Part shown: in pieces, positions 1-9,075 of the stretch
Numbering within the stretch: position 1 is the first letter of the stretch
Layout of the letters: the number at the start of each line of letters is the position of its first letter
Source of the DNA: Herbaspirillum sp. GW103
GTDB lineage: Bacteria > Pseudomonadota > Gammaproteobacteria > Burkholderiales > Burkholderiaceae_D
Reading direction: 5' to 3'
DNA: 64,000 bases
NCBI RefSeq assembly: GCF_000261365.1
Contig: NZ_AJVC01000003.1
Location: forward strand, 1,736,001-1,800,000
The notes under the pieces: generated by a model
What the model saw: the letters and a program-made list of their open reading frames with translations, nothing else
Database searches by the model: none
What the model was told of the DNA's origin: nothing
Made by a program: the position numbers and the translations under genes

Positions 1-313
1 CGGGCTCTTCGATATCGCCTTCGATCGACATCAGACCTTCCTTGCGGGATTTGGTCAGGATTTCGAACAGCAGCGCCATCAGTTCCATGTACAGCGCCTT
101 GGTATAGGCACTGCCCTTGAAGACGGTGGGCAAGGCCTTCAGGGTCGCCTTGATCGCCTTGCCGTTGTTACCGACCAGGAAAGCGCCCCCTGCAGCACCG
201 CCGATCATGAGCAGCTCGATTGGCTGGAACAGTGCCCCCAGGTGGCCCCCTGCCATGGCAAAGCCGCCGAAGACGGACGCCATGACCACGATATATCCAA
301 TGATGACTAACAA
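1..313 (-). CDS. motA: Flagellar motor stator protein MotA (N-terminal part, runs off the window)
   Basis: MotA is the proton-channel stator subunit that works with MotB in the inner membrane to turn the flagellum. The 104 visible codons give two hydrophobic segments (about residues 2-22 and 32-50) followed by the basic cytoplasmic start of the family, including the segment KATLKALPTVFKGSAYTK. No ATG fits the family start. The best start is TTG at 313, with GGGAG about 8 bases upstream. It is the last gene of a leftward run flhD-flhC-methyltransferase-motA, the usual betaproteobacterial setting. The C-terminus, and presumably motB, lie outside the window. Confidence 0.88.
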   Translation of the reverse strand, partial: MLVIIGYIVVMASVFGGFAMAGGHLGALFQPIELLMIGGAAGGAFLVGNNGKAIKATLKALPTVFKGSAYTKALYMELMALLFEILTKSRKEGLMSIEGDIEEP

Positions 314-502
314 GTGCCTACTCCCGTCCCTGTGGCGTTGAGTGTATTTTCACGTTCATCAGATTACAGGTATTCCAATCAAGCAAATGAGGGAATACAT
401 ATCCGAAAAACGCCCTTCCTTTTTGATTTACGGCTGAATTGGCACAAACTTGATACGTCGCGTCTCGCAGCCGCTGCCAAGGGCCTGCGCGGCTCCCAGC
501 CC

Positions 503-1297
503 TCACATGCGCCACCCGTGCAGCACCCTGCCGCCGTCCTCGGGGGCGACCACGACATCAGGTGCAGCACCGGGAATATGAAACTCATAGCTCAGAAGCA
601 GCGTCCCCGGCCGCATCTCGGCGCGCGCCTTGTGCCACAGCGCCTCCATCGCCGCCGGTGACAGGTAGGCGAACACCACGTCGTAATCGCCGAAATCGAG
701 CCGCAGGTAGTCGCCGCGCACGAAACGGCAGCGATCACCTGCCAGCATCGCGCGCACCCGGCTGACCAGCCAAGGCAGGGGCGCGATCTCGATACCGGTG
801 AATTCGCTCTCGGGGCGGCGGCGCGACAGATCCAGCACGGCGCCACCCAGGCCGCTGCCGATATCCATGAAGCGGATCGGCTGCCCCTCCGGCAGCAGGC
901 CGGCCACCGCATCCCAGGCGCGCTGCCCGGAAGGATAGAACGGCACCTGGCTGCGGAAGGTCGACCAGAACAACACCAGCATGAACAGGAATACCGCCAG
1001 GAATACCCACGGCGGCACGTGCAGCTGCGCCACACCCAATGTGGCCACCGGGAACACCAGCAGGATCAGCCACCACCATATGGCCATGCGGCACAGACGC
1101 GCCAGCAGCGCGGCCATCACGCCATGCAGCAGGGCAGTCTGGAGGGGGGAAAGAGGAGCAAGACCGGCGCGCTGAAAAAGCACATCCAGCACATTGGCGC
1201 CGACCAGCGCCAGCGCGAACAGCAGCAGGGCCCGCAGCGCCGGCGCCTGCCACCAGGGCCTGCGACCGGCGGCGGGGTGATTCTCAGGTTCGGACAT
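503..1297 (-). CDS. Membrane-anchored class I SAM-dependent methyltransferase
   Basis: Unnamed protein of 264 residues. The N-terminal 115 residues hold hydrophobic segments (about 21-41, 52-90 and 97-111, including a WWW cluster). A class I methyltransferase domain follows, with glycine-rich SAM motif MDIGSGLGG at 144-152 and an acidic motif II region (GIEIAP). The target is unknown; the fold suggests a membrane-tethered small-molecule or protein methylase. It lies between flhC and motA on the same strand, so it may be expressed with the motility genes. A GTG start at 1333 would add 12 residues; neither start has a strong ribosome-binding site. I chose the ATG. Confidence 0.75.
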   Translation of the reverse strand: MSEPENHPAAGRRPWWQAPALRALLLFALALVGANVLDVLFQRAGLAPLSPLQTALLHGVMAALLARLCRMAIWWWLILLVFPVATLGVAQLHVPPWVFLAVFLFMLVLFWSTFRSQVPFYPSGQRAWDAVAGLLPEGQPIRFMDIGSGLGGAVLDLSRRRPESEFTGIEIAPLPWLVSRVRAMLAGDRCRFVRGDYLRLDFGDYDVVFAYLSPAAMEALWHKARAEMRPGTLLLSYEFHIPGAAPDVVVAPEDGGRVLHGWRM

Positions 1298-1395
1298 CGA
1301 GGCAATCGGCCTTATTCTTTTTTGGTTGAACACCCTGGCCCATTACCGCCTCGCTGCAGACCTGCAGCAAGGCATTGGTACATCCCTGCTCCGGC

Positions 1396-2010
1396 TCAGG
1401 CCACAGCGGCCAGGACCGACGTGGCGACCAGGGGCGCGGCAGCAGCCACCGGCAGGGCAGCCTCGGCCAGACCCATGGTGACGGCATCCTTGGCCTTCTT
1501 GGTCTTGCCGGCCCGCGACGGCATGTGGCACAGACCGCACAGGTAATCCTGGTGCAGGTCCAGACGATGCACGACGAAATGGCCATTGCACTTGCAGCAG
1601 GGCGTGGTCATGAGCATCTTGCTTTCGAAGAAGCGCACCAGCGTCCAGGCGCGGGTCAGCGAGAGCACGGGTTCGCCGGCATCGTTGTAGCCAACCTGCT
1701 CCAGGTAGAGCTTGTAGGCCTTCATGACGGCTTCGATGCCATTGATGCGGGCGTGCTCCACCAGGTAGCGATGGATATTGATGAACAGCGACGAATGGAT
1801 ATTGGGCTGCCAGGTGATGAACCAGTCCGTGGAGAACGGCAGCATGCCCTTGGGCGGCGAGACGCCCTTCAACTCCTTGTACAGCTTCAGCAGACGCTCG
1901 CGCGAGAGTGAAGTTTCGGATTCCAGCAACTGGAGGCGCGCCCCCAGATTGATCAGTTCGATGGCCAGCTGAATTTCCTGCGCCTCTGTGACAACGCTCT
2001 TCTTAGCCAT
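1396..2010 (-). CDS. flhC: Flagellar transcriptional activator FlhC
   Basis: FlhC forms the FlhD4C2 complex, the class I activator of flagellar class II promoters. The 204-residue product has the expected helical N-terminal half and a four-cysteine zinc site, with Cys138, Cys141, Cys158 and Cys161 in CCKCNGHF and CGLCHMP. The ATG at 2010 is preceded by a G-rich ribosome-binding site; a longer frame reaches 2097 but only adds sequence unlike the family. The last 25 residues are an Ala/Val-rich tail. It follows flhD with a 174-bp gap, long for an flhDC operon. Confidence 0.95.
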   Translation of the reverse strand: MAKKSVVTEAQEIQLAIELINLGARLQLLESETSLSRERLLKLYKELKGVSPPKGMLPFSTDWFITWQPNIHSSLFINIHRYLVEHARINGIEAVMKAYKLYLEQVGYNDAGEPVLSLTRAWTLVRFFESKMLMTTPCCKCNGHFVVHRLDLHQDYLCGLCHMPSRAGKTKKAKDAVTMGLAEAALPVAAAAPLVATSVLAAVA

Positions 2011-2184
2011 GGTGCTACCCCCCGGTGATTTCGTAATAAGTCTGCCTGACCCCGACTCGCGTGCCGCCGGCAAGCGAACTCTCAGGCATGAATGCAAGAC
2101 ACAAACTTGATAAAGCGTTGAACGTCTTCCCCTCCGGCGCGTTGACTTCCCCTGGACACGCCGGCCCTGCCTTGTCTTGTTGTT

Positions 2185-2502
2185 TTACGAAATTTGTTCG
2201 CTGGGCTGACAGGCCATCAGAATGGCCGCATGCGACTGCGCCAGGCTTTTGTCCTTGTTGTAGTTGGTCAGCATGCCGAGGATGGCACCATCGTCGAAAC
2301 GGAAACGCGTCAACATCATGTTGGTCGCCGCCAGTTTCATGATCTGCACATTGGACAGACCTTCGATCAGATCGGCAATCTCGGCGCTGATGCCCAGACG
2401 GAAGATTGCGGTCGGCTTGTCCGAACGGATCATTTGCTGCGCCAGCATGAGATAGCTCAGGTTGGCATCGCGGATCTCCGCCATCATGTCGTTGGTATTC
2501 AT
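2185..2502 (-). CDS. flhD: Flagellar transcriptional activator FlhD
   Basis: Partner of FlhC in the flagellar master regulator; 105 residues, close to the family length. Recognisable FlhD features are the LSYLMLAQQMI helix near the N-terminus and the segment RLGISAEIADLI. The ATG at 2502 has AGGTGG about 9 bases upstream. An in-frame GTG two codons earlier is less likely. It is the first gene of the leftward motility run, so the signals controlling motility in this organism should lie in the 680 bp upstream. Confidence 0.95.
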   Translation of the reverse strand: MNTNDMMAEIRDANLSYLMLAQQMIRSDKPTAIFRLGISAEIADLIEGLSNVQIMKLAATNMMLTRFRFDDGAILGMLTNYNKDKSLAQSHAAILMACQPSEQIS

Positions 2503-3181
2503 TTGCACCCCACCTCGGTATGAGAACTTCCTACGGCTCGCGCTCAGGCTGCGTCGAGCTGCTTACAATCGCTTACATTTACTTGACTGCAAGCCAATTC
2601 TGAGGGGGGCAGGACAGGCGGGAAATTAGACTTGGTCGGTATTTTTAGACGGAGAACACCCGGTGCAACTTGTAGGATTTCGTCTTACACGAGCGCGGGA
2701 TATGCGTGAAGTTTTCTGCGTTGAATACGAGAGAGTCAGGATGCTTGCGACTTCCCGCTCCTATCAGGGATTTCCTGATCAAAAGGTTTCTTGCCTGAAA
2801 TGACAACGGAAACTTGTCTTAAAAGAAACTAAATAAGTTGTAAATCTTCGAGGATTTCTCCCTGATTGTTGCTGGAGGGCGACTAGCTCATCCACATTTC
2901 TTCTCATATTGAGGGATTCAACTGTAGTTTGCTTCAGCTTCCCGACTAAGAAAACTTGCAGTTATTTACCTGCCTTGATGATTTTTGCGCAACATCTTCA
3001 CAGGAAAAACCAAGGTATCGAGAATGGCTACCATTCTATGACGGTGGGCCAGGCCTCAAAACGATAAACAGATGCGCCATTTACCTTTATTCAATTTCTG
3101 GCAGGCAAACTGAACCTTGGCGCAGGGGTGACCGGGCCGCTCGCCTGCGGCCGGTGCGGGGATGGCAGGCGAGCAGGCAGC
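2503..3181. promoter_or_regulatory. Long non-coding region upstream of flhDC
   Basis: About 680 bp with no convincing gene on either strand, and AT-rich between roughly 2770 and 2960. It must hold the flhDC promoter. Two small repeats stand out. One is an inverted repeat ATCAGG-N5-CCTGAT at 2763-2779. The other is a direct repeat GCTTACA at 2561 and 2571, exactly 10 bp apart, so both copies face the same side of the helix (read as TGTAAGC on the flhD strand). Spacing of that kind is typical of OmpR/PhoB-type binding sites, but I cannot name the factor. No clear sigma-70 promoter was identified. Confidence 0.5.
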
Positions 3182-4378
3182 TTACAACCGGGCCAGGGCC
3201 TGTCCGATATCGGCGATCAGGTCATCCGGTGCTTCCAGCCCGATGTTGAAGCGCACCAGCACGCCGTCGCGCTGCCACTGGTGGCGCATGCCGCGCATCC
3301 GGTACGGCACGCACAGGCTGTGGGCACCGCCCCAGCTGTAGCCGATCTTGAAGAGCTGCAGGCTGTCGACGAAGCGGTCGGTTTGCTCTTCGCTGTAACG
3401 GGGATCGAAGATCACCGAGAACAGCCCCCCTGCCCCGGTGAAATCGCGCTTCCAGTGGGCGTGTCCGGGGCAATCCTCGAAGGCGGGATGGAGTACGGCG
3501 ACGATTTCCGGACGTTGCTTGAGCCAGGCCGCCACCTTGCGCGCAGCGGCATCGTGCGCCTCGAAGCGCAGGCGCATCGAGGACAGGCTGCGCAGCACCA
3601 TATAGACATCGTCCATGCCCACGCCGAAGCCCAGGCGCATGTGGGCCAGTTCCAGTTTTTCGTTGAGGGCCTGGTCGCGCACGATGACCGCCCCCATCAG
3701 CACGTCCGAACCGCCGGACTGGTACTTGGTGACAGCCTGCATGACGATGTCCACGCCATGCTCGAAGGCCTTGAAGGCGATGCCGGCCGACCAGGTATTG
3801 TCGATGGCCACCAGCACGCCCTTCTCATGGGCGGCACGGCACAGGGCCGGGATGTCGGGCACCTCCATGGAGACTGAACCGGGTGCCTCGGTCCACACCA
3901 GGCGCGTATTGGGCTGGATCAGCGCGGACAGGCCGGCGCCGATCATCGGGTCATAGAAGCGCGCCGTGATCTGGAAATCGCGTTCCAGCCACTGGCCCAG
4001 ATCCTTGCTGGGTCCGTAGACGTTATCGGGCAGCAGCACGTCGTCGCCGCTCTTGAGGAAGGCGAAATTGACCATGGCGATGGCCGCCAGGCCGCTGGGG
4101 GTGACACGGCAATAAGTGCCGCCCTCGATCTCGGCCAGCCGGGCTTCGAGCACGAAGCTGGTCGGCGTGCCATGCAGGCCGTAGGTGTAGCCGAGCTTTT
4201 CACGCCAGTCGCGTGAACGCATGGCCGCCACGTTGGGGAACAGCACGGTGGAAGCGTGATGGATACCGACCGGGAAGGCCTCGAAACCGTCGGGAGCACG
4301 GTAGCGACTATGGACCAGTGCGGTCTGCGGATCGAGCGGAAGGGAGGATGCGGGGAACGTTGCGTTGGAATCGGACAC
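3182..4378 (-). CDS. metC: Cystathionine beta-lyase-like trans-sulfuration enzyme
   Basis: PLP enzyme of the Cys/Met metabolism family, 398 residues. Cystathionine beta-lyase splits cystathionine to homocysteine, pyruvate and ammonia. Visible features are the cofactor-phosphate region TPSGLAAI, the Asp of AIDNTWSAG and the Schiff-base lysine in AVTKYQSGGSDVLMG. The C-terminal half contains the family segment SWGGAHSL. The same fold includes cystathionine gamma-lyase and gamma-synthase; the SWGG signature and overall pattern favour MetC. Start ATG at 4378. The gene stands alone, facing the motility block across the long gap. Confidence 0.88.
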   Translation of the reverse strand: MSDSNATFPASSLPLDPQTALVHSRYRAPDGFEAFPVGIHHASTVLFPNVAAMRSRDWREKLGYTYGLHGTPTSFVLEARLAEIEGGTYCRVTPSGLAAIAMVNFAFLKSGDDVLLPDNVYGPSKDLGQWLERDFQITARFYDPMIGAGLSALIQPNTRLVWTEAPGSVSMEVPDIPALCRAAHEKGVLVAIDNTWSAGIAFKAFEHGVDIVMQAVTKYQSGGSDVLMGAVIVRDQALNEKLELAHMRLGFGVGMDDVYMVLRSLSSMRLRFEAHDAAARKVAAWLKQRPEIVAVLHPAFEDCPGHAHWKRDFTGAGGLFSVIFDPRYSEEQTDRFVDSLQLFKIGYSWGGAHSLCVPYRMRGMRHQWQRDGVLVRFNIGLEAPDDLIADIGQALARL

Positions 4379-4573
4379 GGATCTGCCTCAGGAAACGATG
4401 GCGCCCCGGGAGCGGGGCGCAAAAGTCTCACTATACGCGCAGCTTGTTCACATCGAAAGCAAGAGCATGGGCCGCAGGCCCGCTGGCGACGGCGATGCTT
4501 GCGCAAGAGGCTGAACCAAGCTTCATATCACCTTTCCAGCGCCCCTGTCCGGGGCTGTCCGTGGGCGGGGCAA

Positions 4574-5002
4574 TCAGGGCAACTGCAGCGCAAAGGGCTT
4601 GTTGATGCTGCCATCGGCATTGGACCAGGTACCGGTGATGGACTGGCCCTGGCGGTGCCCTTCCCATTGGCCGGAGACGTCCTTGCCGTTGACGGATTCT
4701 TCCATCAGCAGATCGTCACCGTCGACCTCACCGGCCACCAGAATCTCGGGCGAACCGCCGAAGAAGAAATAACGCCCTTCCAGGCCATCCTCGTTCTTCT
4801 TGGGTTGCAGCGAAAGCTGGATCTGGCGCCCGTCGATCTGGCCGCGCAACACCACGGCGTGCGTCATCAGGGTCTGCCGCAGCGAGCCTTCCGGGGCATT
4901 GGCGACCGGCCCGGAGGAAGCCGCCCGAGCCGGCAGGAGCGCGCTGGCGCTGCACAGCACCAGTGCCGCCAGCAGGGGGCGGCGCATCGGCCGTGCGTGC
5001 AT
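4574..5002 (-). CDS. Small exported protein of unknown function
   Basis: Product of 142 residues with a clear signal peptide (basic MHARPMRR, hydrophobic core, cleavage after about ALLPARA). The mature part is rich in Gly, Gln and charged residues and looks beta-rich (GQIDGRQIQLSLQ, GRYFFFGGSPEILVAGEVDGDDL), suggesting a small periplasmic beta-sandwich or barrel. I recognise no named family. Its ATG at 5002 overlaps the rimO stop by one base (TGATG), so it is probably translationally coupled to rimO. An in-frame GTG one codon upstream is possible. Confidence 0.75.
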   Translation of the reverse strand: MHARPMRRPLLAALVLCSASALLPARAASSGPVANAPEGSLRQTLMTHAVVLRGQIDGRQIQLSLQPKKNEDGLEGRYFFFGGSPEILVAGEVDGDDLLMEESVNGKDVSGQWEGHRQGQSITGTWSNADGSINKPFALQLP

Positions 5003-6378
5003 CACTCGGCGGCACCCCAGAGGTCGTGGGCATCGGCGGCGGTGATGCGCACGTCGACGAACTGGCCGACTTCCAGCTTGCGGTGCGGTTCGAAGGGTGG
5101 TTTTACGTAGACCACGCCATCGATCTCGGGCGCATCCGAATAGGTGCGGCCGGTACCGCCGTTGCGGTCCACTTCATCGATAAGCACGCGCAGGGTCTTG
5201 CCGACCTTGGCTTGCAGACGCTTTTTGGAGATGTCTTCCTGCAGCTGCATGACGCGGCCACGGCGCTCTTCGCGCACTTCTTCGGGCACCGGATTGGCGA
5301 TCTCGTTGGCGGTGGCGCCTTCCACCGGGGAATAGGCGAAGCAGCCCAGGCGGTCGATCTCGGCTTCCTTGAGGAAGTCCAGCAGGTACTCGAATTCAGC
5401 CTCGGTTTCGCCGGGGAAGCCGGCGATGAAGGTGGAGCGGATCGTAATATCCGGGCACAGCGCGCGCCAGGCCTGGATACGCTCGATGTTCTTCTCGCCA
5501 TTGGCGGGACGCTTCATGCGCTTGAGCACGTCCGGGTGGGCGTGTTGCAGCGGCACGTCCAGGTAGGGCAGGATCTTGCCTTCGGCCATCAGCGGGATGA
5601 TCTGGTCCACGTGCGGGTACGGGTAGACGTAGTGCAGACGCACCCAGGCGCCATATTGCTGTGCCAGCTCGCCGAGGGCACCGACCAGTTGGGTCATGTG
5701 GGTCTTGATGGGCTTGCCGTTCCAGAAACCGGTACGGAACTTCACATCCACGCCATAGGCGCTGGTGTCCTGCGAGATCACCAGCAATTCCTTCACGCCG
5801 GCCTTGAAGAGGTTCTCGGCTTCGAGCATGACATCGGCGATGGGGCGCGAGACCAGATCCCCGCGCATGGAGGGGATGATGCAGAAGCTGCAGCGATGGT
5901 TGCAGCCTTCCGAAATCTTCAGGTAGGCGAAATGCTTGGGGGTCAGCTTGACGCCCTGCGGCGGCACCAGGTCGATGAAGGGCGCATGCGGCTTGGGCAG
6001 GTGCTTGTGCACGGCCTGCATGACTTCGCCCACGGCGTGGGGGCCGGTCACTTCGAGGACCTTGGGGTGGATCTTCTGGATGATGTCGTCGCCGTCGGCA
6101 TCCTTCTTGGCGCCGAGACAGCCGGTGACGATGACCTTGCCGTTTTCGTTCAGGGCTTCGCCGATGGCGTCCAGCGATTCCTGCACGGCAGCGTCGATGA
6201 AACCGCAGGTATTGACGATCACCAGATCGGCGCCGTCATAGGACTTGGCGGTATCGTAGCCTTCGGCGCGCAGCTGGGTCAGGATCTGTTCGGAATCGAC
6301 CAGTGCCTTGGGGCAGCCGAGGGAGACGAAACCGACCTTGGGCAGGGCCGGGGTGGCGGGGGAAGACGGGTTGGACAT
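5002..6378 (-). CDS. rimO: Ribosomal protein S12 methylthiotransferase RimO
   Basis: Radical-SAM enzyme that adds a methylthio group to the conserved Asp of ribosomal protein S12. The 458 residues show the three-domain layout. The N-terminal MTTase domain has Cys22, Cys58 and Cys87 for one iron-sulfur cluster. The radical-SAM core has CNHRCSFC (Cys159, Cys163, Cys166). The C-terminal TRAM domain contains [17 protein letters not shown]. The start [16 protein letters not shown] is typical of RimO rather than MiaB. Start ATG at 6378. The small exported gene follows immediately. Confidence 0.96.
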   Translation of the reverse strand: MSNPSSPATPALPKVGFVSLGCPKALVDSEQILTQLRAEGYDTAKSYDGADLVIVNTCGFIDAAVQESLDAIGEALNENGKVIVTGCLGAKKDADGDDIIQKIHPKVLEVTGPHAVGEVMQAVHKHLPKPHAPFIDLVPPQGVKLTPKHFAYLKISEGCNHRCSFCIIPSMRGDLVSRPIADVMLEAENLFKAGVKELLVISQDTSAYGVDVKFRTGFWNGKPIKTHMTQLVGALGELAQQYGAWVRLHYVYPYPHVDQIIPLMAEGKILPYLDVPLQHAHPDVLKRMKRPANGEKNIERIQAWRALCPDITIRSTFIAGFPGETEAEFEYLLDFLKEAEIDRLGCFAYSPVEGATANEIANPVPEEVREERRGRVMQLQEDISKKRLQAKVGKTLRVLIDEVDRNGGTGRTYSDAPEIDGVVYVKPPFEPHRKLEVGQFVDVRITAADAHDLWGAAE

Positions 6379-6589
6379 GGCAGATGGCTCAGTGAGGCGG
6401 GCCGGAAACGGCCGACAATACGGGAAAAAGCAAAAAATGCTTTAAAAATCAGGGCGCTATTGTACAACGTCCACTGCCGGGCGCTTGCTTTTGACGGTTT
6501 CGGGTGTACTTCGGGTGGGATCGCAACCGTCTCGGTCGCCTGACTGGTACTTGGCGAGAACGTGAGCTAACAACAATTCGACATGCCAA

Positions 6590-7210
6590 TCAGAAGTTGG
6601 ATGCAATCTCTACAGCCTGCTGCTCCGCACGCTGCCTGGTCTGCTCGAAGTCAGGATTGACCACGGTAGGCGCAAAGTGAATTTGCTGAATATCCTCCAC
6701 GCCAACGAACTTCAGCCAGTCGGTCAGATAGGGCGTACTGAAATCGGATCCGAAGTTCACCGGAATACGATGGTGATAGACACCACTGGCATGTATGATG
6801 CAAGCCTTTTTATTCTTCAGAAGGCCGCTGTATCCCTTCTCAAGATCGAAGCCGAATGCCCAGCCCGGCTGGGTAACGACGTCAATGAACTGCTTGAGAA
6901 TATAGGGCAGGCCGTTGTTCCAGAGGGGTACGTTGATCACGTAGGCATCGGCAGAAGCAAACCGGTCAAACACTTCCCTGATGCCGGCCCATGCGCGTTT
7001 TTGTTCGGTGGTCGCCTCTGCGCCGGTAAACAGGGCCATCTTCGCACTGACGGCTAGCTCCCCGAACTCCGGCAGTTTTCCGGAGAACAAATCGAAGCGA
7101 TCAACTTCAATGGCCTTGCGCTTTTTCAGTTCGCACAGAAACACTTCCGCGAGCTGCAACGAACGGCTGTCTGTACTGCGAGACGACGAATTGATATGCA
7201 GAATCTTCAT
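6590..7210 (-). CDS. azoR: FMN-dependent NADH:quinone oxidoreductase / azoreductase
   Basis: Flavodoxin-like enzyme of the AzoR family, which uses NADH and FMN to reduce quinones or azo compounds. The 206 residues begin MKILHINSSSRSTDSRS, matching the FMN phosphate-binding loop, and contain VPLWNNGLPYILKQFID, the conserved active-site segment. The ATG at 7210 has a near-perfect AAGGAGG ribosome-binding site. It is divergent from a LysR-type regulator starting at 7310, with a 19-bp palindrome in its leader, so induction by a quinone-like compound through that regulator is likely. The annotation is by family; the natural substrate is unknown. Confidence 0.9.
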   Translation of the reverse strand: MKILHINSSSRSTDSRSLQLAEVFLCELKKRKAIEVDRFDLFSGKLPEFGELAVSAKMALFTGAEATTEQKRAWAGIREVFDRFASADAYVINVPLWNNGLPYILKQFIDVVTQPGWAFGFDLEKGYSGLLKNKKACIIHASGVYHHRIPVNFGSDFSTPYLTDWLKFVGVEDIQQIHFAPTVVNPDFEQTRQRAEQQAVEIASNF

Positions 7211-7226
7211 GCTGTAGGTCCTCCTT

Positions 7227-7245
7227 GAGTTAAGTTTTTTAACTC
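7227..7245. promoter_or_regulatory. 19-bp palindrome between azoreductase and LysR genes, candidate operator
   Basis: Perfect inverted repeat GAGTTAA-N5-TTAACTC in the 99-bp divergent intergenic region, 17-35 bp upstream of the azoreductase ATG. The dyad symmetry and size fit a LysR-type or similar regulator site (LysR boxes are imperfect T-N11-A dyads). Its position would overlap the azoreductase promoter or leader. The factor is inferred from adjacency only. Confidence 0.5.
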
Positions 7246-7309
7246 TAAAGCAAGGATTTCCCTGAAGGAATTCCCAAAAATCAGACTTCCTCTGTGCATA
7301 AATACCCAT

Positions 7310-8170
7310 ATGAATAGCTTGCAATGGGACGATGTTCGATATTTCCTGACCTTAAGCCGCGAAGGTAGCCTGTCCGCCTCAGCCAGATTGCTCGAAGTCG
7401 AACACTCAACGGTAGCGCGCCGCGTAGGCAATCTTGAAAAGACGCTCAAGGTCAAATTGTTTGACCGCTTGGCACGTGGATGGGTATTGACCAGGGAGGG
7501 CGTGGAACTGTCCAGGCAGGCAGAGTCGCTGGAAATGGAAATGCTCTCGCTGTGGCGTACGGCGTTAGCTAACACCACGCTGTCAGGCACGGTGCGTCTG
7601 TCGGCGCCGCCGATCCTGATGAGCGACTTTCTGGTTCCCAGATTGCCGTCTTTTCAGGAGAAATACCGGGAGATCGAGCTGGAGCTGATCGGCGAGAGTC
7701 GCGGCGCCGACCTGAGTCGCCGAGAAGCGGATATCGCATTACGCATGAGCGAACCAAAGAGTCCGCAACTGGTGGCACGTCTGTTGTGCAATGTGAACTA
7801 CAAGCTCTATGGGGTACCGGCATGGCTGGAGAGACCGGAATCCGAGCGTTCATTCATCGGGCTCGACCTGAGGAGCGGCTGCTGGCAAAAGATCTGGCTG
7901 GAAAAATATGTAAGCCCACGCAGTTACGCGCTAAGGACCAACGACATTCGCGCCATGTACCACGCCGCATTATCCGGGATCGGCATGGCGCTCTTGCCGC
8001 GATTCATGGTGGCAGAAGACAGTCGGCTTGTGTCCATACCGATGCCGAAGTCCCCGCCGCCCTGCCCCTTGTACCTCGTCATGCATTCCGACGTACGCAG
8101 AGCACCACGCATCCGCGCGACGGCTGACTTTCTGATCGACCTGGTGCAGTCGCACGCCCACAACTTCTGA
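7310..8170 (+). CDS. LysR-family transcriptional regulator
   Basis: Regulator of 286 residues. The N-terminal winged helix-turn-helix (about 3-62) reads WDDVRYFLTLSREGSLSASA then LEVEHSTVARRVGNLEKTL, the usual LysR pattern. An effector-binding domain follows (about 90-285; GTVRLSAPP opens it). The ATG at 7310 gives the expected N-terminus. It is divergent from the azoreductase gene, the classic arrangement for a LysR regulator and its target, and converges on phaR, whose stop is 37 bp away. The effector cannot be predicted. Confidence 0.9.
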   Translation: MNSLQWDDVRYFLTLSREGSLSASARLLEVEHSTVARRVGNLEKTLKVKLFDRLARGWVLTREGVELSRQAESLEMEMLSLWRTALANTTLSGTVRLSAPPILMSDFLVPRLPSFQEKYREIELELIGESRGADLSRREADIALRMSEPKSPQLVARLLCNVNYKLYGVPAWLERPESERSFIGLDLRSGCWQKIWLEKYVSPRSYALRTNDIRAMYHAALSGIGMALLPRFMVAEDSRLVSIPMPKSPPPCPLYLVMHSDVRRAPRIRATADFLIDLVQSHAHNF

Positions 8171-8207
8171 GCGGTCCAGTCAGCCTGCGGGGAGGAGAAA
8201 GAACCGT

Positions 8208-8774
8208 TTATTTCTTCTGATCCGGCGGCGTACCCGGCGCACCAAAGGGGAAGGTACCAAACATGTTCTTGGTCTGACTCTGCATCTGCTCCTGCATCTG
8301 GATGAACAGGTTCTTGCTCTGTTCGATGTAGTTGCTCATCATGCCCTGCATCATCGGACCTTGTACGTTCATGAACTGCGTCCACATCTCGGGGCTGAAG
8401 GGCTTGCCTTCGTAGAAGCCCTTGGAGTTCTCGGCCAGCTTGTTCTGGATGTCGATGAAGGTCTGGATGTTCTTTTCCAGGTAGTTGCCCATCATGCCCT
8501 GCATGGCATGGCCGTAATAACGGATGATCTGCGACAGCGCGCCGCTGGAGAACATCGGCACGCCATGCGACTCTTCTTCCAGGATGATCTGCAACAGAAT
8601 GCTGCGGGTCAGGTCGTCGCCGCTCTTGGCGTCGACCACGGTGAATTCTTCATTGTCCAGCACCAGTTGCTTGACGTCGGTCAGCGTGATGTAGGAACTG
8701 GTCTGGGTATCGTACAGACGGCGGTTGGGATATTTCTTGATCAAGCGATCTGCCGAATTTTTTGCAGTAGTCAT
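8208..8774 (-). CDS. phaR: Polyhydroxyalkanoate synthesis repressor PhaR
   Basis: PhaR represses phasin and other PHA genes and is released by binding to PHB granules. The 188-residue product has the N-terminal DNA-binding domain (RLIKKYPNRRLYDTQTSSYITL, about residues 9-30) and the PHB accumulation domain that follows (DLTRSILLQIILEEES). The C-terminal part is rich in Met and Gln. The ATG at 8774 agrees with the family; the open frame extends further upstream but is not PhaR-like. It is third in the leftward order phaC-phaB-phaR but sits behind the phaB terminator, so it probably has its own promoter in 8775-9022. Confidence 0.94.
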   Translation of the reverse strand: MTTAKNSADRLIKKYPNRRLYDTQTSSYITLTDVKQLVLDNEEFTVVDAKSGDDLTRSILLQIILEEESHGVPMFSSGALSQIIRYYGHAMQGMMGNYLEKNIQTFIDIQNKLAENSKGFYEGKPFSPEMWTQFMNVQGPMMQGMMSNYIEQSKNLFIQMQEQMQSQTKNMFGTFPFGAPGTPPDQKK

Positions 8775-9022
8775 CTGAAGTCCAGTCTCTCTCATTGCAG
8801 CCGTCTTGCCGGCCTTGGTTTGCAGCGGTGCGGGTGGCTTCGATGCGGTCCTCACCCGCGGGCGTCCGGGACATTGTGCTGTCCTCTCCTTGCTTCTTCT
8901 CTCTTCTACTGTGTGCCACCTGCTTTTTGCAGGGCAGCAACGCGATCCATTATAGGGGCGAAGAGCGGCAAAAGGGGAGCCCTGACGTGCCAGACTGACA
9001 AAATCCCAGCCCGTGACACACG

Positions 9023-9064
9023 TAAAAACGGCCACGCATGCGGCACTGCCGCGCACGTGGCCGT
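9023..9064 (-). terminator. Rho-independent terminator after phaB
   Basis: Long two-part hairpin: outer arms ACGGCCACG (9028-9036) and CGTGGCCGT (9056-9064), inner arms GCGGCA and TGCCGC. Read on the phaB strand it is followed by TTTTT. It starts about 12 bp past the phaB stop and should separate phaCB from phaR. Confidence 0.8.
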
Positions 9065-9075
9065 CGAAGACGGCA

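Noticed and set aside
4963-6543. 526-residue plus-strand frame opposite rimO
   Set aside because: It lies on the strand opposite the conserved rimO gene, with low-complexity His/Gln/Gly composition.
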